From assembly GCF_023856365.1 (NCBI RefSeq), contig NC_064542.1, forward strand, positions 16,902,863 to 16,966,862: DNA of 64,000 bases, in the 5' to 3' direction. The notes below the pieces were generated by a model that searched no databases, was not told where the DNA came from, and worked only from the letters and a program-made list of their open reading frames with translations. The DNA comes from Brienomyrus brachyistius (lineage: Eukaryota > Chordata > Actinopteri > Osteoglossiformes > Mormyridae). Shown piece by piece: positions 45,778 through 55,899 of this stretch; the first letter of the stretch is position 1, and each line of letters starts with the position of its first letter. The translations under genes and the position numbers were made by a program.

Positions 45778-48700
45778 ATGAATGTTGGCCTTGTGCTCGT
45801 TCTTTTGTTGACAGGATGTAAGTGAATATTTAAGTGTTATTTAATTATTACAGTTTTTGTCTTTCTGATGTGAAGTTTTACATGCATGTATACTATTGGC
45901 AGCTATTAAATATATAAAATACATGAAAATATGAAGAGAAAATCGAAAATGAAAAATTTCAAAAACATCAGATTTTAGATATAACATGAAATGTGTCTTA
46001 GGTATGTATACTTTTTAACATTTTTATTTATGTTTGCTTTTATTTTTGATGTGCATTACTGTTCTCTCTATTTCCTTTGTAACACAATCAGGCAAATCAG
46101 AAACTGGACATGTCAATCAGCCAGATCCTCTGCTGACATCCCAGGTTGGGGATACAGTAACTCTGCGGTGCTTTTATCCAAAAAACATACCATCTTACAT
46201 GTCTTGGTACAAGCAATCAGGAGGATGGAAACCTCGGCTCATATCCACAGTCTATATATTTGGAGGAGACGTTGTTTTCTATGACGAGTTTAAAAATGAC
46301 CCTCGCTTCAGAGTACAGAATGAAGAGGAAATAAATCATCTGATCATTTCAAACACACAAGATTCTGATTCAGCAATGTATTACTGTGGGGCTACAAGTT
46401 TACATATAGTGCATTTTGGAAATGGAACACTTTTGGTAACAGGTATGACCATTGAATGTGTTTCGCTATAAGGTATACGCTAATTCTCTGCGCTTCTTTG
46501 CTTAATGTATTTGTAATTAAGTGCAATACAAACAATGTTTTATTTGCAACATTTTTTTCTATATTGGCTGTTTATTGAAACAGTTAGATGTAATACAATG
46601 AAAATAATAATTAATAATACCCTAGTCCAAAGATTGTGCACATAAATTTCTTTATTTTGTATGACTTTTATATATAAAAAAAAAAAAGAGTTTAAACAGA
46701 CAGTCAACATTTTACATATCTGTAAATCTGACACAAATTCTTATTACCGATTTTAGGCACAGGGAGGAAGAGCAGGACTGTGGTACAGCAGCCTGTGTCT
46801 GACACAGTGCAGCCTGGAGACTCTGTGAGCCTGCAGTGTACAATAGAGACTGGGAGCTGTGCTGGAGAACACAGTGTTTACTGGTTCAGACATGGATCAG
46901 GAGAATCCCTTCCAGGAGTCATTTACACCCATGGGAACAGGAGTGATGAGTGTGAGAAGAACCCTGAGGCTGGATCTCCTACACGGAGCTGCGTCTACAG
47001 CCTCCCCAAGGGGAACCTCAGCCTCTCTGATGCTGGGACTTACTACTGCGCTGTGGCCATGTGTGGGGAGATGCTGTTTGGGAACGGGACAGTCGTAAAC
47101 TTTTCAGGTAAGGAAAATATATTTTTTTAAATGCTAGTAAATAAAAAAGTGGTAACACTTTACCTGGATCACTCTATAAACAGATACATTCATAATGCAT
47201 TAAAATGGTTGATATTAGAATTAATAAAGCATTACAGCGTCTTTTGTTGTAATTATAATGTTGATTATAATACTTCATACGCTCCAAAAAAACTCACATC
47301 TATAATGCACTATAGACACTATATAAAGCAATATATTGGTCAGTATAAGAATTAAGAATGCTTTGAACAGCTTCATAAAGCATTCATAATGCATAATGAA
47401 CATGGGTATAATAATAATAATTAATATTTATTGTCCTATTTGTTTTGTGAATACTTTGTAATGTGTTATGAGTGTGTTCATAGATTCTTACAGACATGGA
47501 AAGTGTTACCGAAAAAGCTAAATAATTAGAGTTATAATTAGAGTTAAAACAATGTATTACTAATCGATTATTACAGTATTATTACAGTAGAAATAATACT
47601 ATACGAATATGTAATGTTTAAAGTCTGATGTTTCAGAATTAAATTGTATTTCTCTTTGTGATTTATATGCATATTTTACCTCAATATAGTCTTCGACCCT
47701 GTATTTAATATTAGCTGTTTGCATATCACCATTCTGTATTATATGAACATTTTATTCCATTGTTGGGGAAAGTGATTAGTTGTTATTGTTGACACCATAG
47801 CACAACAATGAAATGTGTCCTCTGCATTTAACCCATATGTCACATCATGACATAGCAGGGGGCAGCTAAATCAACACTCAGGGAGCAGTACATGCTCAGG
47901 GTACCTTAGTGGTACTTTGCTGGTTAGGGATTCAAACCAACAATCTTTCAATTGCAAGTGCACATCCCTTACCATTAGGCCCCAATTTTATTGTTCAGAG
48001 TCCTTAGATTTTTTTCAGAACAGGTAAGTAGAACTAATTGGAAAGTTTAAAAAAAAAGGTTTAAAAACACTGTATCATTTTCTCCACATTTTCAGGAGAT
48101 ACAGTTGCTCTCCTCTACATTGTATATTTTCTGGGTGCCGCCTTGGCTGCTACTTTCATCCTGATTGTCATTCTCATCCACCTCATAAGAAGACCCTGCC
48201 AGCATTGTAAAGGTATTTTACAGTGTTACTTATTCAGAATACAATGGTTTAACTGTTGTAGTGCAATCTGCAACTTCATTTCAGGGGAAATGTGATTGTT
48301 GATGTTTTTAAAAATGATGCCTGTATTATTCACCTTGAATAGACTTTGGGATGATGGATTTCTAGTTGGGGTCGGCGACACAGTTAAAATATCATGCCGT
48401 TTTGGTGTGTACTGTATGTAGTAATGTTAATTAACCATTTAAAGAGACAGGTTGTCTTGCCACCTGTTATACAAGCAGTATCTTGGCAAATTCTGCAAAT
48501 TGCAGTAGATTGGTTCACATTGGATTTCACAAAGACAAACCATTTCTACACATTCAGAGTAGAAGGTTTTTTGAATTTTTTCCTCCACAGCCATGCAGAA
48601 AACTCAAGCGTTTAATGGAGCGTAGCTGAGCCGCCTGTGTACCATGTGCCATTAATTACGTGACACAGATGCGTTTTTAGGAGTCCAATGACATATAAAG

Positions 48701-50600
48701 TTTCTTGGTAAAAAAAAAATGACAAAGTTACAGTAGCTAACTAGTTAAGATTAGGTTTTCAGTTTTAGATCGAGGCACTAAACCAGTAACTGACAAAGAA
48801 GTGACATATACTGAGAGTGCTGAGGTCTTCTGGCTGGTGTTGCTTTGTTTCATATCACCCAGGTTTTACTGTAGTACTCTTCCAGCTTCAGAACATGCAG
48901 GCATTGCATGATGGCATCCAGTTTGTTTTGTCATTATAGTTATAATAATAGTGTTAAATAGTGTACTTATCATTGGCATTCATTGGAAGCTCAGCTTCTC
49001 CGCACTTAAGCCTAGATGACTGCTTGACAGTACATCCATCCATCCATTTTCCAGGCAACAGTGCTAACCACTGCAACACCATGCCGCCCCTTGACAGTAC
49101 ATCCATCCATCCATCCATTTTCCAAAGCACTTATCCTACTGGGTCGCGGGGGGTCCGGAGTCCGGAGGCAGGGATCAACCTAGGATGGGGGGCCAGCCCA
49201 TCGCAGGGCACACTCATACACTATTCACTCACACATGCACACCTACGGGCAATTTAGCAACTCCAATTAGCCTCAGCATGTCTTTGGACTGTGGAGGGAA
49301 ACAGGAGGACCTGGAGGAAACCCCACGACGACATGGGGAGAACATGCAAACTCCACACACATGTAACCCAGGCGGACACTCGAACCTGGGTCCCAGAGGT
49401 GTGAGGCAACAGTGCTAACCACTGCATCACCATGCCGCCCTCTAACTGTAGCTAGTTACAATAAAATATCACCAGATTGCCCACCACTAAAAAACTTGTA
49501 TTGTAAAATACCCATTTTCTCATTGGTAATGTTCTTGTATTTCAAATAGGGCAAAATGAAGGGCTATCCACTGAAGAGGTAAGTATATACATTTTAATAA
49601 TCCTGTCATCAATAAGCAAATTTTTCTAGCTTACATTTTTATGACACTTCTTTTGATGGCGCTATTATCTACCACCAATTAATCAGTGAGGTGCTGGATA
49701 ATTTGAATCATTAAACCAGGGTTCCCAGTTCCAGTTCTGCAAGGTCAGAATCCAACACAGTTTGCAAATTTCCTTACTCAAACATGCTTACAAAACTGGG
49801 TAATAGCCGATTAAGATGTGCTTGTGCAGGGAAATCTGCAAACCTTGTCAGATTCTGGCCCTCCACGACCAGATTTGGGGAATCCTGCATTAAACTATTA
49901 GAGAAAGATTTTTTTGGTAATGCTTTAGCTACTTAAGGTCTTGTTTTTAGCAATCTATAACAAATAATAATGTATCAATAAAGCATTATAAACATGGCTA
50001 TACATATTTGTATATGTATTTGTATATTTTGTATACATAATGTGTATTATGCATTATGATTTCTTTATCTCATCTGTAATGCACTATAAATACCTTCGAA
50101 ATGCATTATAATGGTAGGTATAGGCACTAGGGAAGCTCTCTACTGCATTATAAAAGTATCTTTAGTGCATAAGAGATTAAAGCTTCATAAGGCAGTCATT
50201 ATACATTTTAAACATGGCTATAATGTGTTATGCTTTTGATAAATGTTCATTGCCATGTTTATAATGCTTTATGAATGCATTATAATGCATTATGAACTTG
50301 TTTAATAAATTACTAAAAACATGGCCTTTAGCAAAATGTTACCATTTTTTTAAAAACAAGGATAAGATAATGATGCAGCACTTTGAAAAAATCGCTAGCA
50401 ATGTCTTACGAATAAACGTATAAAACAGTAATCAGAGGAATGAGTTTGAATGTATCTTTACTTCGCAGAACCACGAAGCTGACAGACTGAACTATGCTGC
50501 ACTGAATGTCACCGGCAAGAAAACCAAAGACAGGAATAAGAGAGCAGTCATGGGGAGAGAAACTCTATACACAGACGTGAGATGTGAAGTTACAGGCTAA
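45778..50600 (+). CDS. nitr: NITR-4: V+I inhibitory receptor with ITIM and ITSM-like motifs
   Basis: Six exons: 45778-45817, 46092-46442, 46757-47107, 48096-48212, 49550-49578 and 50469-50600, giving 339 residues. The leader is MNVGLVLVLLLTG. The V domain (14-130) has VTLRC, MSWYKQ and DSAMYYC, with an intact joining-like FGNGTLLV. The I domain (131-247) has six cysteines, VYWFRHG and FGNGT. Exon 4 gives an uncharged membrane segment (YIVYFLGAALAATFILIVIL). The tail has a canonical ITIM, LNYAAL (Tyr about 305), and TLYTDV (Tyr about 330), which fits the ITSM pattern TxYxxV; they are 25 residues apart. An inhibitory role through SHP-type phosphatases is expected, perhaps modulated by SAP-type adaptors at the ITSM. 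Introns 3 and 5 are swollen by SINEs and hAT MITEs. Of the four genes this has the most canonical motifs throughout. Confidence 0.9.
47151..47510. mobile_element. hAT-like MITE in NITR-4 intron 3
   Basis: Ends are GGTAACACTTTACC at the left and AAGTGTTACC at the right, inverted copies of each other. Flanking eight-base blocks (AAAAAAGT and GAAAAAGC) agree at six of eight, consistent with an eroded target duplication. It is AT-rich with many ATAATGCATT phrases and no coding. Same family as 49916-50343. Confidence 0.7.
47745..47990 (-). repeat. tRNA-derived SINE (second family) in NITR-4 intron 3
   Basis: On the minus strand the right end begins GGGGCCTAATGGTAAGGGA (A-box-like), followed by GGTTTGAATCCC (B-box-like), then a body with the phrase for ACTCAGGGAGCAGTACATGC. 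Not a functional tRNA. Confidence 0.65.
49031..49088 (-). repeat. Internally deleted SINE copy adjacent to a full one
   Basis: The (GGAT)n tail joins directly to the head region (phrase for ACAGTGCTAACCACTGCA and GCCGCCC), so the whole body is missing. It sits 10 bases before the full copy at 49098, which suggests a partial duplication or an insertion into the same site. Confidence 0.7.
49098..49440 (-). repeat. tRNA-derived SINE with (GGAT)n tail, good copy, NITR-4 intron 5
   Basis: Full copy of the 7191 family with the tail at the left end and the head GGCGGCATGGTGATGCAGTG at the right end. Confidence 0.8.
49717..49887. mobile_element. hAT-type MITE with perfect target duplication, NITR-4 intron 5
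   Basis: The element starts CAGGGTTCCC and ends GGGGAATCCTG (inverted). It is flanked on both sides by the same eight bases, CATTAAAC (49709-49716 and 49888-49895). Eight-base duplications are the signature of hAT transposons. At 171 bases it has no coding capacity. Confidence 0.85.
49916..50343. mobile_element. hAT-like MITE with eight-base duplication, NITR-4 intron 5
   Basis: Ends GGTAATGCTTTAG and CTTTAGCAAAATGTTACC; flanks ATTTTTTT on both sides (49908-49915 and 50344-50351). Related to 47151-47510 by its ends and by the ATAATGCATT-rich interior. Confidence 0.75.
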
Positions 50601-50825
50601 AACAATGCTGTACACAATGATCTCTTACTGTGTCTTAACAAACATTATTAATTGACAAACAAGAATAACAAAATAACTGTAATTAAATGTAAAATGTTAT
50701 TTTATAAAGTGTTATAGATCCTGAAAAAGGATGAGAATTCCCTGTACAAGTTAGTATTTTCCATTCAAAATTTAGGAATCTGACAGACAATTCGGTGGTA
50801 ATTTACATATTTAGTTTTTTTAATC

Positions 50826-50831
50826 AATAAA
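50826..50831 (+). terminator. Candidate polyadenylation signal of NITR-4
   Basis: AATAAA 226 bases past the stop codon. Confidence 0.5.
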
Positions 50832-51150
50832 CTAAAAACACAATCTTTTGTTTTCATGCTGTACTGCCTCCTGGCATAACATGTAATTTATTTTGTGTTC
50901 CTTCCGAAAATGTACATGATGTCACAAAATGTTTTTTCCCTGTTCTTCTACAGTACATAAAATAAACAGAATTTTCCACTTCTGAACTAGGTTTGTATTA
51001 TATTGTTTTTGTAATATTTTACTGCTCTGTACCTGTGATAAGAATGAATTACCAAAGTCATGTGGAAATAAAGAGAAGTCACATGAAGACAATGACAGCT
51101 GGGATCTTGCGGGAATATGTGTAAAGTAATGTTTAAATAAATGTAATATA

Positions 51151-51432
51151 CTGTCACACTTTGTCACGCCCGGCTCGTCCGATCCTCGTGTGTGCCACGC
51201 CCCCTGATTATCCACGTGTGCTTCCCTGGTCTTGCCCAGCTGTGTCCGATTATTTTCGCCCAGTCTTGTCTATTTCAGTCCATGTCTTGCCTTGGTTTTT
51301 GTCCGTCGTTGATGTTAGTTGATGTCAGTGCCTGTGTTTTGCTCCTTCCTGTCCTGCTCTTTAATAAACCCCCACATATTTCGCCTCCTTGCCTGCCCGT
51401 GCGCCTTACCCGCTTACCCAGCGAAGACTAAC
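51151..51432 (+). repeat. Candidate solo LTR of a gypsy-type element
   Basis: The block begins TGTCACACTTTGTCACGCCC and ends AGACTAACACA. It is C/T-rich and contains CTCTTTAATAAACCCCC, placed as an LTR poly-A signal would be, much as in the 5' LTR at 43.5 kb. No second copy or internal domain is adjacent. Boundaries are approximate. Confidence 0.45.
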
Positions 51433-51734
51433 ACACTTGTTCCTCCATGACTAATTAGTACTTACTCCTCTTCTGACTAGTGCCAGTTGGAGCCCAGCCT
51501 TAAAACACTGCTCAGTTGTCATTGCTATTGGAGCACATGGCTCAGTCTGCTTGATGTATTAGCTTTGTTTCCTTTGTGATTGTCAGTTGTCAGTGGGCAC
51601 TGGCTTGATGGTTTGGGGGGGCTTAGGGGTCATGATTTTTATGGAGCACCATTTGACCAGCTTCTTGTTTTCAGTTTCTGGTTCTGATTAGCTGGTTTCT
51701 GATTTCCAGTTTCATAGTCCCAAGTCGTCAGAAT

Positions 51735-52320
51735 TCTACAGTCAAGTCAAGTGAAGTCATTGTGTTTATATAACACTGTTAAAAACACGCATTGGCTGAC
51801 CGAAGTGCTTCACATTAATAAAAACAAAAAACATAAAAAGCATATTAAATAAAACAAATAAAATTAAGTAAAATGTAAAATATAATAAAACAAACACTAC
51901 ACGTACAAAAATTGTAATAAAACACACATTTATCTAAAATGCATCAGCAAATAAATGAGTTTTTAGCCTCGACTTAAAACATTCAGTGGTAGGGGCAAAT
52001 CGGACATGGAGAAGGAGGTTGTTCCGCGAATTGGGCCCAGCCACGGAGGAGGTGCAGTCCCCCTTTCCTCCTCAAGCGGCTGGTTGGTATGGAAAGCAGC
52101 AGCTGATCAGATGACCTCAGGGCTCTTGGTGGACAGTGCGGATGTATGAGGTCACTGACATAGGCTGGTGCTCCCCCAATCGACGCTTTAAAAACCAAGA
52201 GTAAAATTTTAAACTCTACTAGAGGTTTCACCATCAACCAGTGTAACGATACTAAAATTGGAGTGATGTGGCATGATTCTTTTGGATTTGCTTAGTAGGC
52301 GTGCGTCAGCATTTTGCACC
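51735..52320. repeat. Fish LINE/SINE-type dispersed repeat
   Basis: Starts with GTCAAGTCAAGTGAAG and contains phrases such as TTTTTAGCCTCGACTTAAAA and AGTCCCCCTTTCCTCCTCAA that recur widely in fish genomes, in my recollection as LINE 3' material. The minus strand has a short open frame without known domains. Confidence 0.4.
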
Positions 52321-52324
52321 AGAT

Positions 52325-52372
52325 CCAGAACATAAGAACATAAGAACTATACAAACGAGAGGAGGCCACAGT
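52325..52372 (-). repeat. CR1/L2-like LINE 3' tail fragment
   Basis: GAACATAAGAACATAAGAAC followed by AAACGAGAGGAGGCCA is the reverse complement of the end of the 32.4-34.1 kb LINE. Only the last few dozen bases are present. Confidence 0.65.
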
Positions 52373-52375
52373 AGA

Positions 52376-52640
52376 ATGCGAATAGCGATCTTCAGGTGAG
52401 GGCAGTACTACACAACCCCTATGCAGGTAAAACGTGACATGGTTTACTTTTTTGCTGATTTAACCTAATTTTAAAACCTTTAATACTTCCGACAATGGAC
52501 GTTTTGAAAAGAAGACAGATTATAGGTTTAGTATACATTTTTGTTTATGTTTCTACAATAAGATTTCAGCAAGTTATGGACTGAAATACATAAGAAAGAT
52601 ACACGGCATCACTAACGCTCGTCTCCAGAGGGTTGAAGCA
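52376..52640. repeat. Dispersed repeat, copy 2 (partner at 22.9 kb)
   Basis: Aligns by eye along its length with 22925-23205 and ends CCAGAGGGTTGAA. As there, a Pro/Ala-rich ORF copy lies close by on the right. Confidence 0.5.
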
Positions 52641-52679
52641 CCTGTAGTCCTCTGGAGTTAGTTCATTTAAAATGCTCCT

Positions 52680-53425
52680 CAAGGGAGGAGGAGCGATGAT
52701 CTGACAGTCCGGGACCTCCTTGGGGACTGAAGCTAGAGCTGGAGCCGAAGCCTCTTTGGGTGGATCTGGCCCATTAGGAGCGGGCGGAGCAGGAGGCAGA
52801 GGCAGAGGAACCTCGGCCGGAGTAGCAGCCGGGGCAGGAGCATCAGGCGCGGGTGGAGCCGTGGGAGGAAGCAGAGGAGGGAAGTAGCAGGAGCCTTAGG
52901 CGAAGCAGGAGGCGGAGCCGCAGCAGAAGCCTCGGACGCAGTAGCAGCAGGCGGAGGCGGGGCCTCAGGTGGAGCAGCATCCACAGCAGGGGTCTTGGGC
53001 GGTGACGGAGGCGCAAGCGGCACAGCCAGGACCTCGGGCGCAGCAGCAGGCGGCGCAGCCTGGACCTCAGGAACGGGCGGAAGAGCAGGAATCTTTGAGG
53101 ACAGCTATGCAGGAGGTGCGGGTGGAGCTGGGGGCGGCTCGTCAGCTGCTGGGACTGGAACCCCGCGGTGCGGCATTGCTACAGGAACCACAGAGGGCGC
53201 TGTAGAGGTCTCGGACGGTGCAGCAGGCGGCGCCGTAGCAAGAGGCGCGTCAGCCGCCGGGACTGGAGCCTCTATGTGTGGCAGGTCAGGCACGATGGGC
53301 AGAACATAAACATCAGGCGCCGGCGGGACAGGCAGATTAGGCACAGGCAGGACTGACAGGACAGGCAGATCAATTATTACTGCTAGGGTTGGCGCCGTAA
53401 ACGCTGGCATTGTCCTTTTAAGATT
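52680..53425 (-). mobile_element. Pro/Ala-rich repeated ORF, copy C
   Basis: The minus strand reads from the right: PTLAVIIDLPVLSVLPVPNL (53385-53320), then long runs of the type PAPEVQAAPPAAAPEVLAVP and ASAAAPPPASPKAP, ending at the left with VPKEVPDCQIIAPPPL (52740-52690). This end module matches copies A and D. Frame changes occur. GC content is far above that of the surroundings. Confidence 0.55.
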
Positions 53426-53539
53426 CCTCGGGATCCGCGGGATACCATCCCAAATCGGCCTGGCTCCCTTCTTACCTAGGCGTGCCTGCTGGAAGCAGTT
53501 AGCCACTAGTAGTGGCAACGCTCCATTGACACAATAACT

Positions 53540-53830
53540 GCAGTTCCAAACTTCTTTTGGCATTAACCCCAGCACAAAAATGGGCTTCCATGACCAAGCA
53601 GCTGCATGCATGTCTCACATTACCAAATGCAATGGCAAACGTTGGATGGAGTAGTGTAAAGCATGCCGCAACTGGACTCTGGAGCAGTGGAAATGTATTC
53701 TGTGGAGTGACGAATCACTCATCTCTGTCTGGAAGTCTGATGGACAAGTCTGGGTTTGACAGATGCCAGAAGAACATTCCCTCACTGCATTGTACCAACT
53801 GTAAACTTTGGTGGAGGAGGGATAAGGGTT
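53540..53830 (+). mobile_element. Tc1-type transposase relic
   Basis: The plus strand has blocks reading TLEQWKCILWSDESLISVWK (first catalytic Asp region) and SDGQVWV, with shifts and stops. The carboxyl half is missing; a Tc1-type MITE starts just after it. Confidence 0.55.
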
Positions 53831-53852
53831 TGACACACACATACATACTGTA

Positions 53853-54236
53853 CAGTAACAATCAAAAGTTCATACACACTTGCCTATAGAAAGGTTTATT
53901 TGGATTGATTATGCACTGAGCGGGTGTAGCTCTGTAGTTAGTAGAGTGATCCCACCATTGAGCTAGGCACTTAACCCCAATTTCTGCAGGAATTTGCTGA
54001 CCCAAATTCCTCCTCTATGCCATTTTCATGAGGTCGTCTTCTGGGATACTTTTCCAGCTGTCCTGAAGGAAGTCTTACATATATATTGAGCGTTCATTGG
54101 CTGATTTTCCTTTACACTGTGGTCAAACTCCTCCAAACCATTTCCATTGTGTTTAGGTCAGATGGCCAGGTCATGTGATGTGACATTCTGTCACTCTCCT
54201 TTGTATGCGGCTTGGCAAATCCGAACTTTTCACTGG
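53853..54236. mobile_element. Tc1-type deletion derivative (MITE)
   Basis: Left end CAGTAACAATCAAAAGTTCA after TA; right end GAACTTTTCACTG followed shortly by TA, an imperfect inverted copy. The interior (54045-54200) matches a minus-strand Tc1 transposase fragment of the type common in fish. Non-autonomous. Confidence 0.55.
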
Positions 54237-54237
54237 T

Positions 54238-54268
54238 ACACACACACACACACACATACACACACACA
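54238..54268. repeat. (CA)n microsatellite
   Basis: Short CA repeat with two T interruptions. Confidence 0.9.
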
Positions 54269-55001
54269 AATGCTTATCTTTTAATTTTAGATTCTACAGT
54301 TGTCTGTATATGGAGGGGGGGGTTGATCTTGAATTGATGTACTCTGCCATCTGCTGACGAACCAAAAATTTGCCGGAAGACAAAGGGGCCAACGGACCAT
54401 AAATATTATAGAGTGTGGTGAGGCTTGCATGAAATAAAACTCAACCTGCTGGGACTACAGTAACAATTGAAAGTACAGTATATGTGTCATATATGTGATA
54501 ATTCACACAGCATTTGCATGCTTAAAAGAAATATTTGCCTGGAAGCAACTGAAGGTACTGTATATGATTGATTTTTGATACACAACTGCATGTGTTTTTC
54601 TATGAGATTCATTACATGAGTTTATATGCATCAGTTTGCTACATTTACATTTCTTCCCCAGCAGGAACAAACGCAAACATATACTCGCATGCGACAAGGC
54701 ACCTTAATTTAAAGCGGTCACCACAAAACCACGGCTGGCTGGCCATGTTAACAGAAGGCCAGTTATGCAACTCCTTCATGGCAAAGATAAACATAACTGT
54801 GGTTTACCATTATATGTAAGTAGGTCACCGCTTAAAAAAAGTGCAAAATGTCCATCCCTCTGATAAGCTGCAAATTACTTTATTAAGTGAAACGCAAGGG
54901 GGCTTCATTTAATTGGTGACAGGTAGGATGTGTCACTTTCTACTGAGTTACACCAAGCAGTTCATTGTTGAATCTGACCCCTGAGGTGCATCTCCTCCGC
55001 C

Positions 55002-55410
55002 ATGACATTGATATTGCTGCTTGCATTGTCACTGTTTTCAGTCTGTGTTGTTAGAATGACAATCACAGTTAGTTATCCTTTGTTTTAATTTTCCATTTCT
55101 CACTACATTTTGAAACATAATAATAATTATCATTATTATTAGTATTATGTTCAAAAACATAATATGTATTTATACTTGTGTAATTACAGTCATCACCAGT
55201 CCTAAGTAAATTCTATGAACCTGTTAACAATAATGAGATTATGAAAAAGAGATGGGAACTATTAGTACTTTTTATTTATTACGTTGTCATTATTATGCTT
55301 CACTGCACCAGTTCCATGTGTGTTTGTCTGCCCCTCAGTTTTTGTGCAGGTGCCAGTGATTTAGGCGAACCGGTGTCTCTAAATTGTTCAAGGTGTATGA
55401 TTACATTAGT
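55002..55410 (+). pseudogene. NITR-type relic: intact leader exon and truncated V exon
   Basis: The leader at 55002-55041 is 40 bases, exactly as in NITR-2 and NITR-4, and reads MTLILLLALSLFS plus one base. The donor GT that should follow is missing (TCTGTG). About 300 bases on, TTTTTGTGCAG leads into an exon starting at 55350 which, in the expected phase, reads ASDLGEPVSLNCSR, a framework-1 with the first cysteine. About 12 residues are missing before the cysteine, and V similarity ends soon after it. A related block from the V family continues at about 55770-55870, beyond what looks like inserted repeat DNA. It is a dead gene piece. The upstream 150 bases match 26.0-26.4 kb. Confidence 0.5.
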
Positions 55411-55769
55411 GCCAGTCCTGTGACGAGCTGGTATTCCTGCCAGCGTGTCTCCTGCCTTGGGCCTGCTCAAGGATATAGGAATAGGTAATATAGGGAAATG
55501 AATGTGGTGGTTATGGTGTTGAGCCACACTGGGTCACATCAGGGGAAAGTCCTTCCTGTTAACTCTCTATCCATTCCAGTGCTATCATTTTTTAATTGCA
55601 CACACACTCCATCCATTCATTTATTTTATATTTCATTTCCTTGTTTTTGTTCTCGGGATATTCTGTTTGTGTAATTTATACTGTTTTACAGTTGCTTGTA
55701 CTATGTATGTATGTCTTTGCACTTTATTTTGCACTATATGTTTTTTTGTGTGCACTTCTCATCTCTGTG

Positions 55770-55870
55770 CTACGGTCAGAAAATTTGGCAGTTTCTCCTC
55801 TGTATTGCACAGTGACTTTGTGTCTAATGGTTTCAAAACCACGCAGCCATTACTGTAAGTCATGCTCACA
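55770..55870 (+). pseudogene. Possible V-exon relic segment (family of four)
   Basis: Reads SENLAVSPLYC in one frame and WFQNHAA in the next, reminiscent of a first-cysteine and WFxQ stretch broken by a one-base shift. It is related to 16.2, 26.6 and 28.85 kb. Could be the continuation of the relic at 55.0 kb. Confidence 0.3.
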
Positions 55871-55899
55871 TTCTTCAACCTTGCTGCTTGAGTGTCACT

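Noticed and set aside
10302..47130. Reading the V exons with FGNGT as rearranging T-cell receptor or Ig segments
   Set aside because: The joining-like motif is encoded within the V exon, no recombination signal heptamer/nonamer is seen after the exons, and the genes carry their own membrane and ITIM exons.
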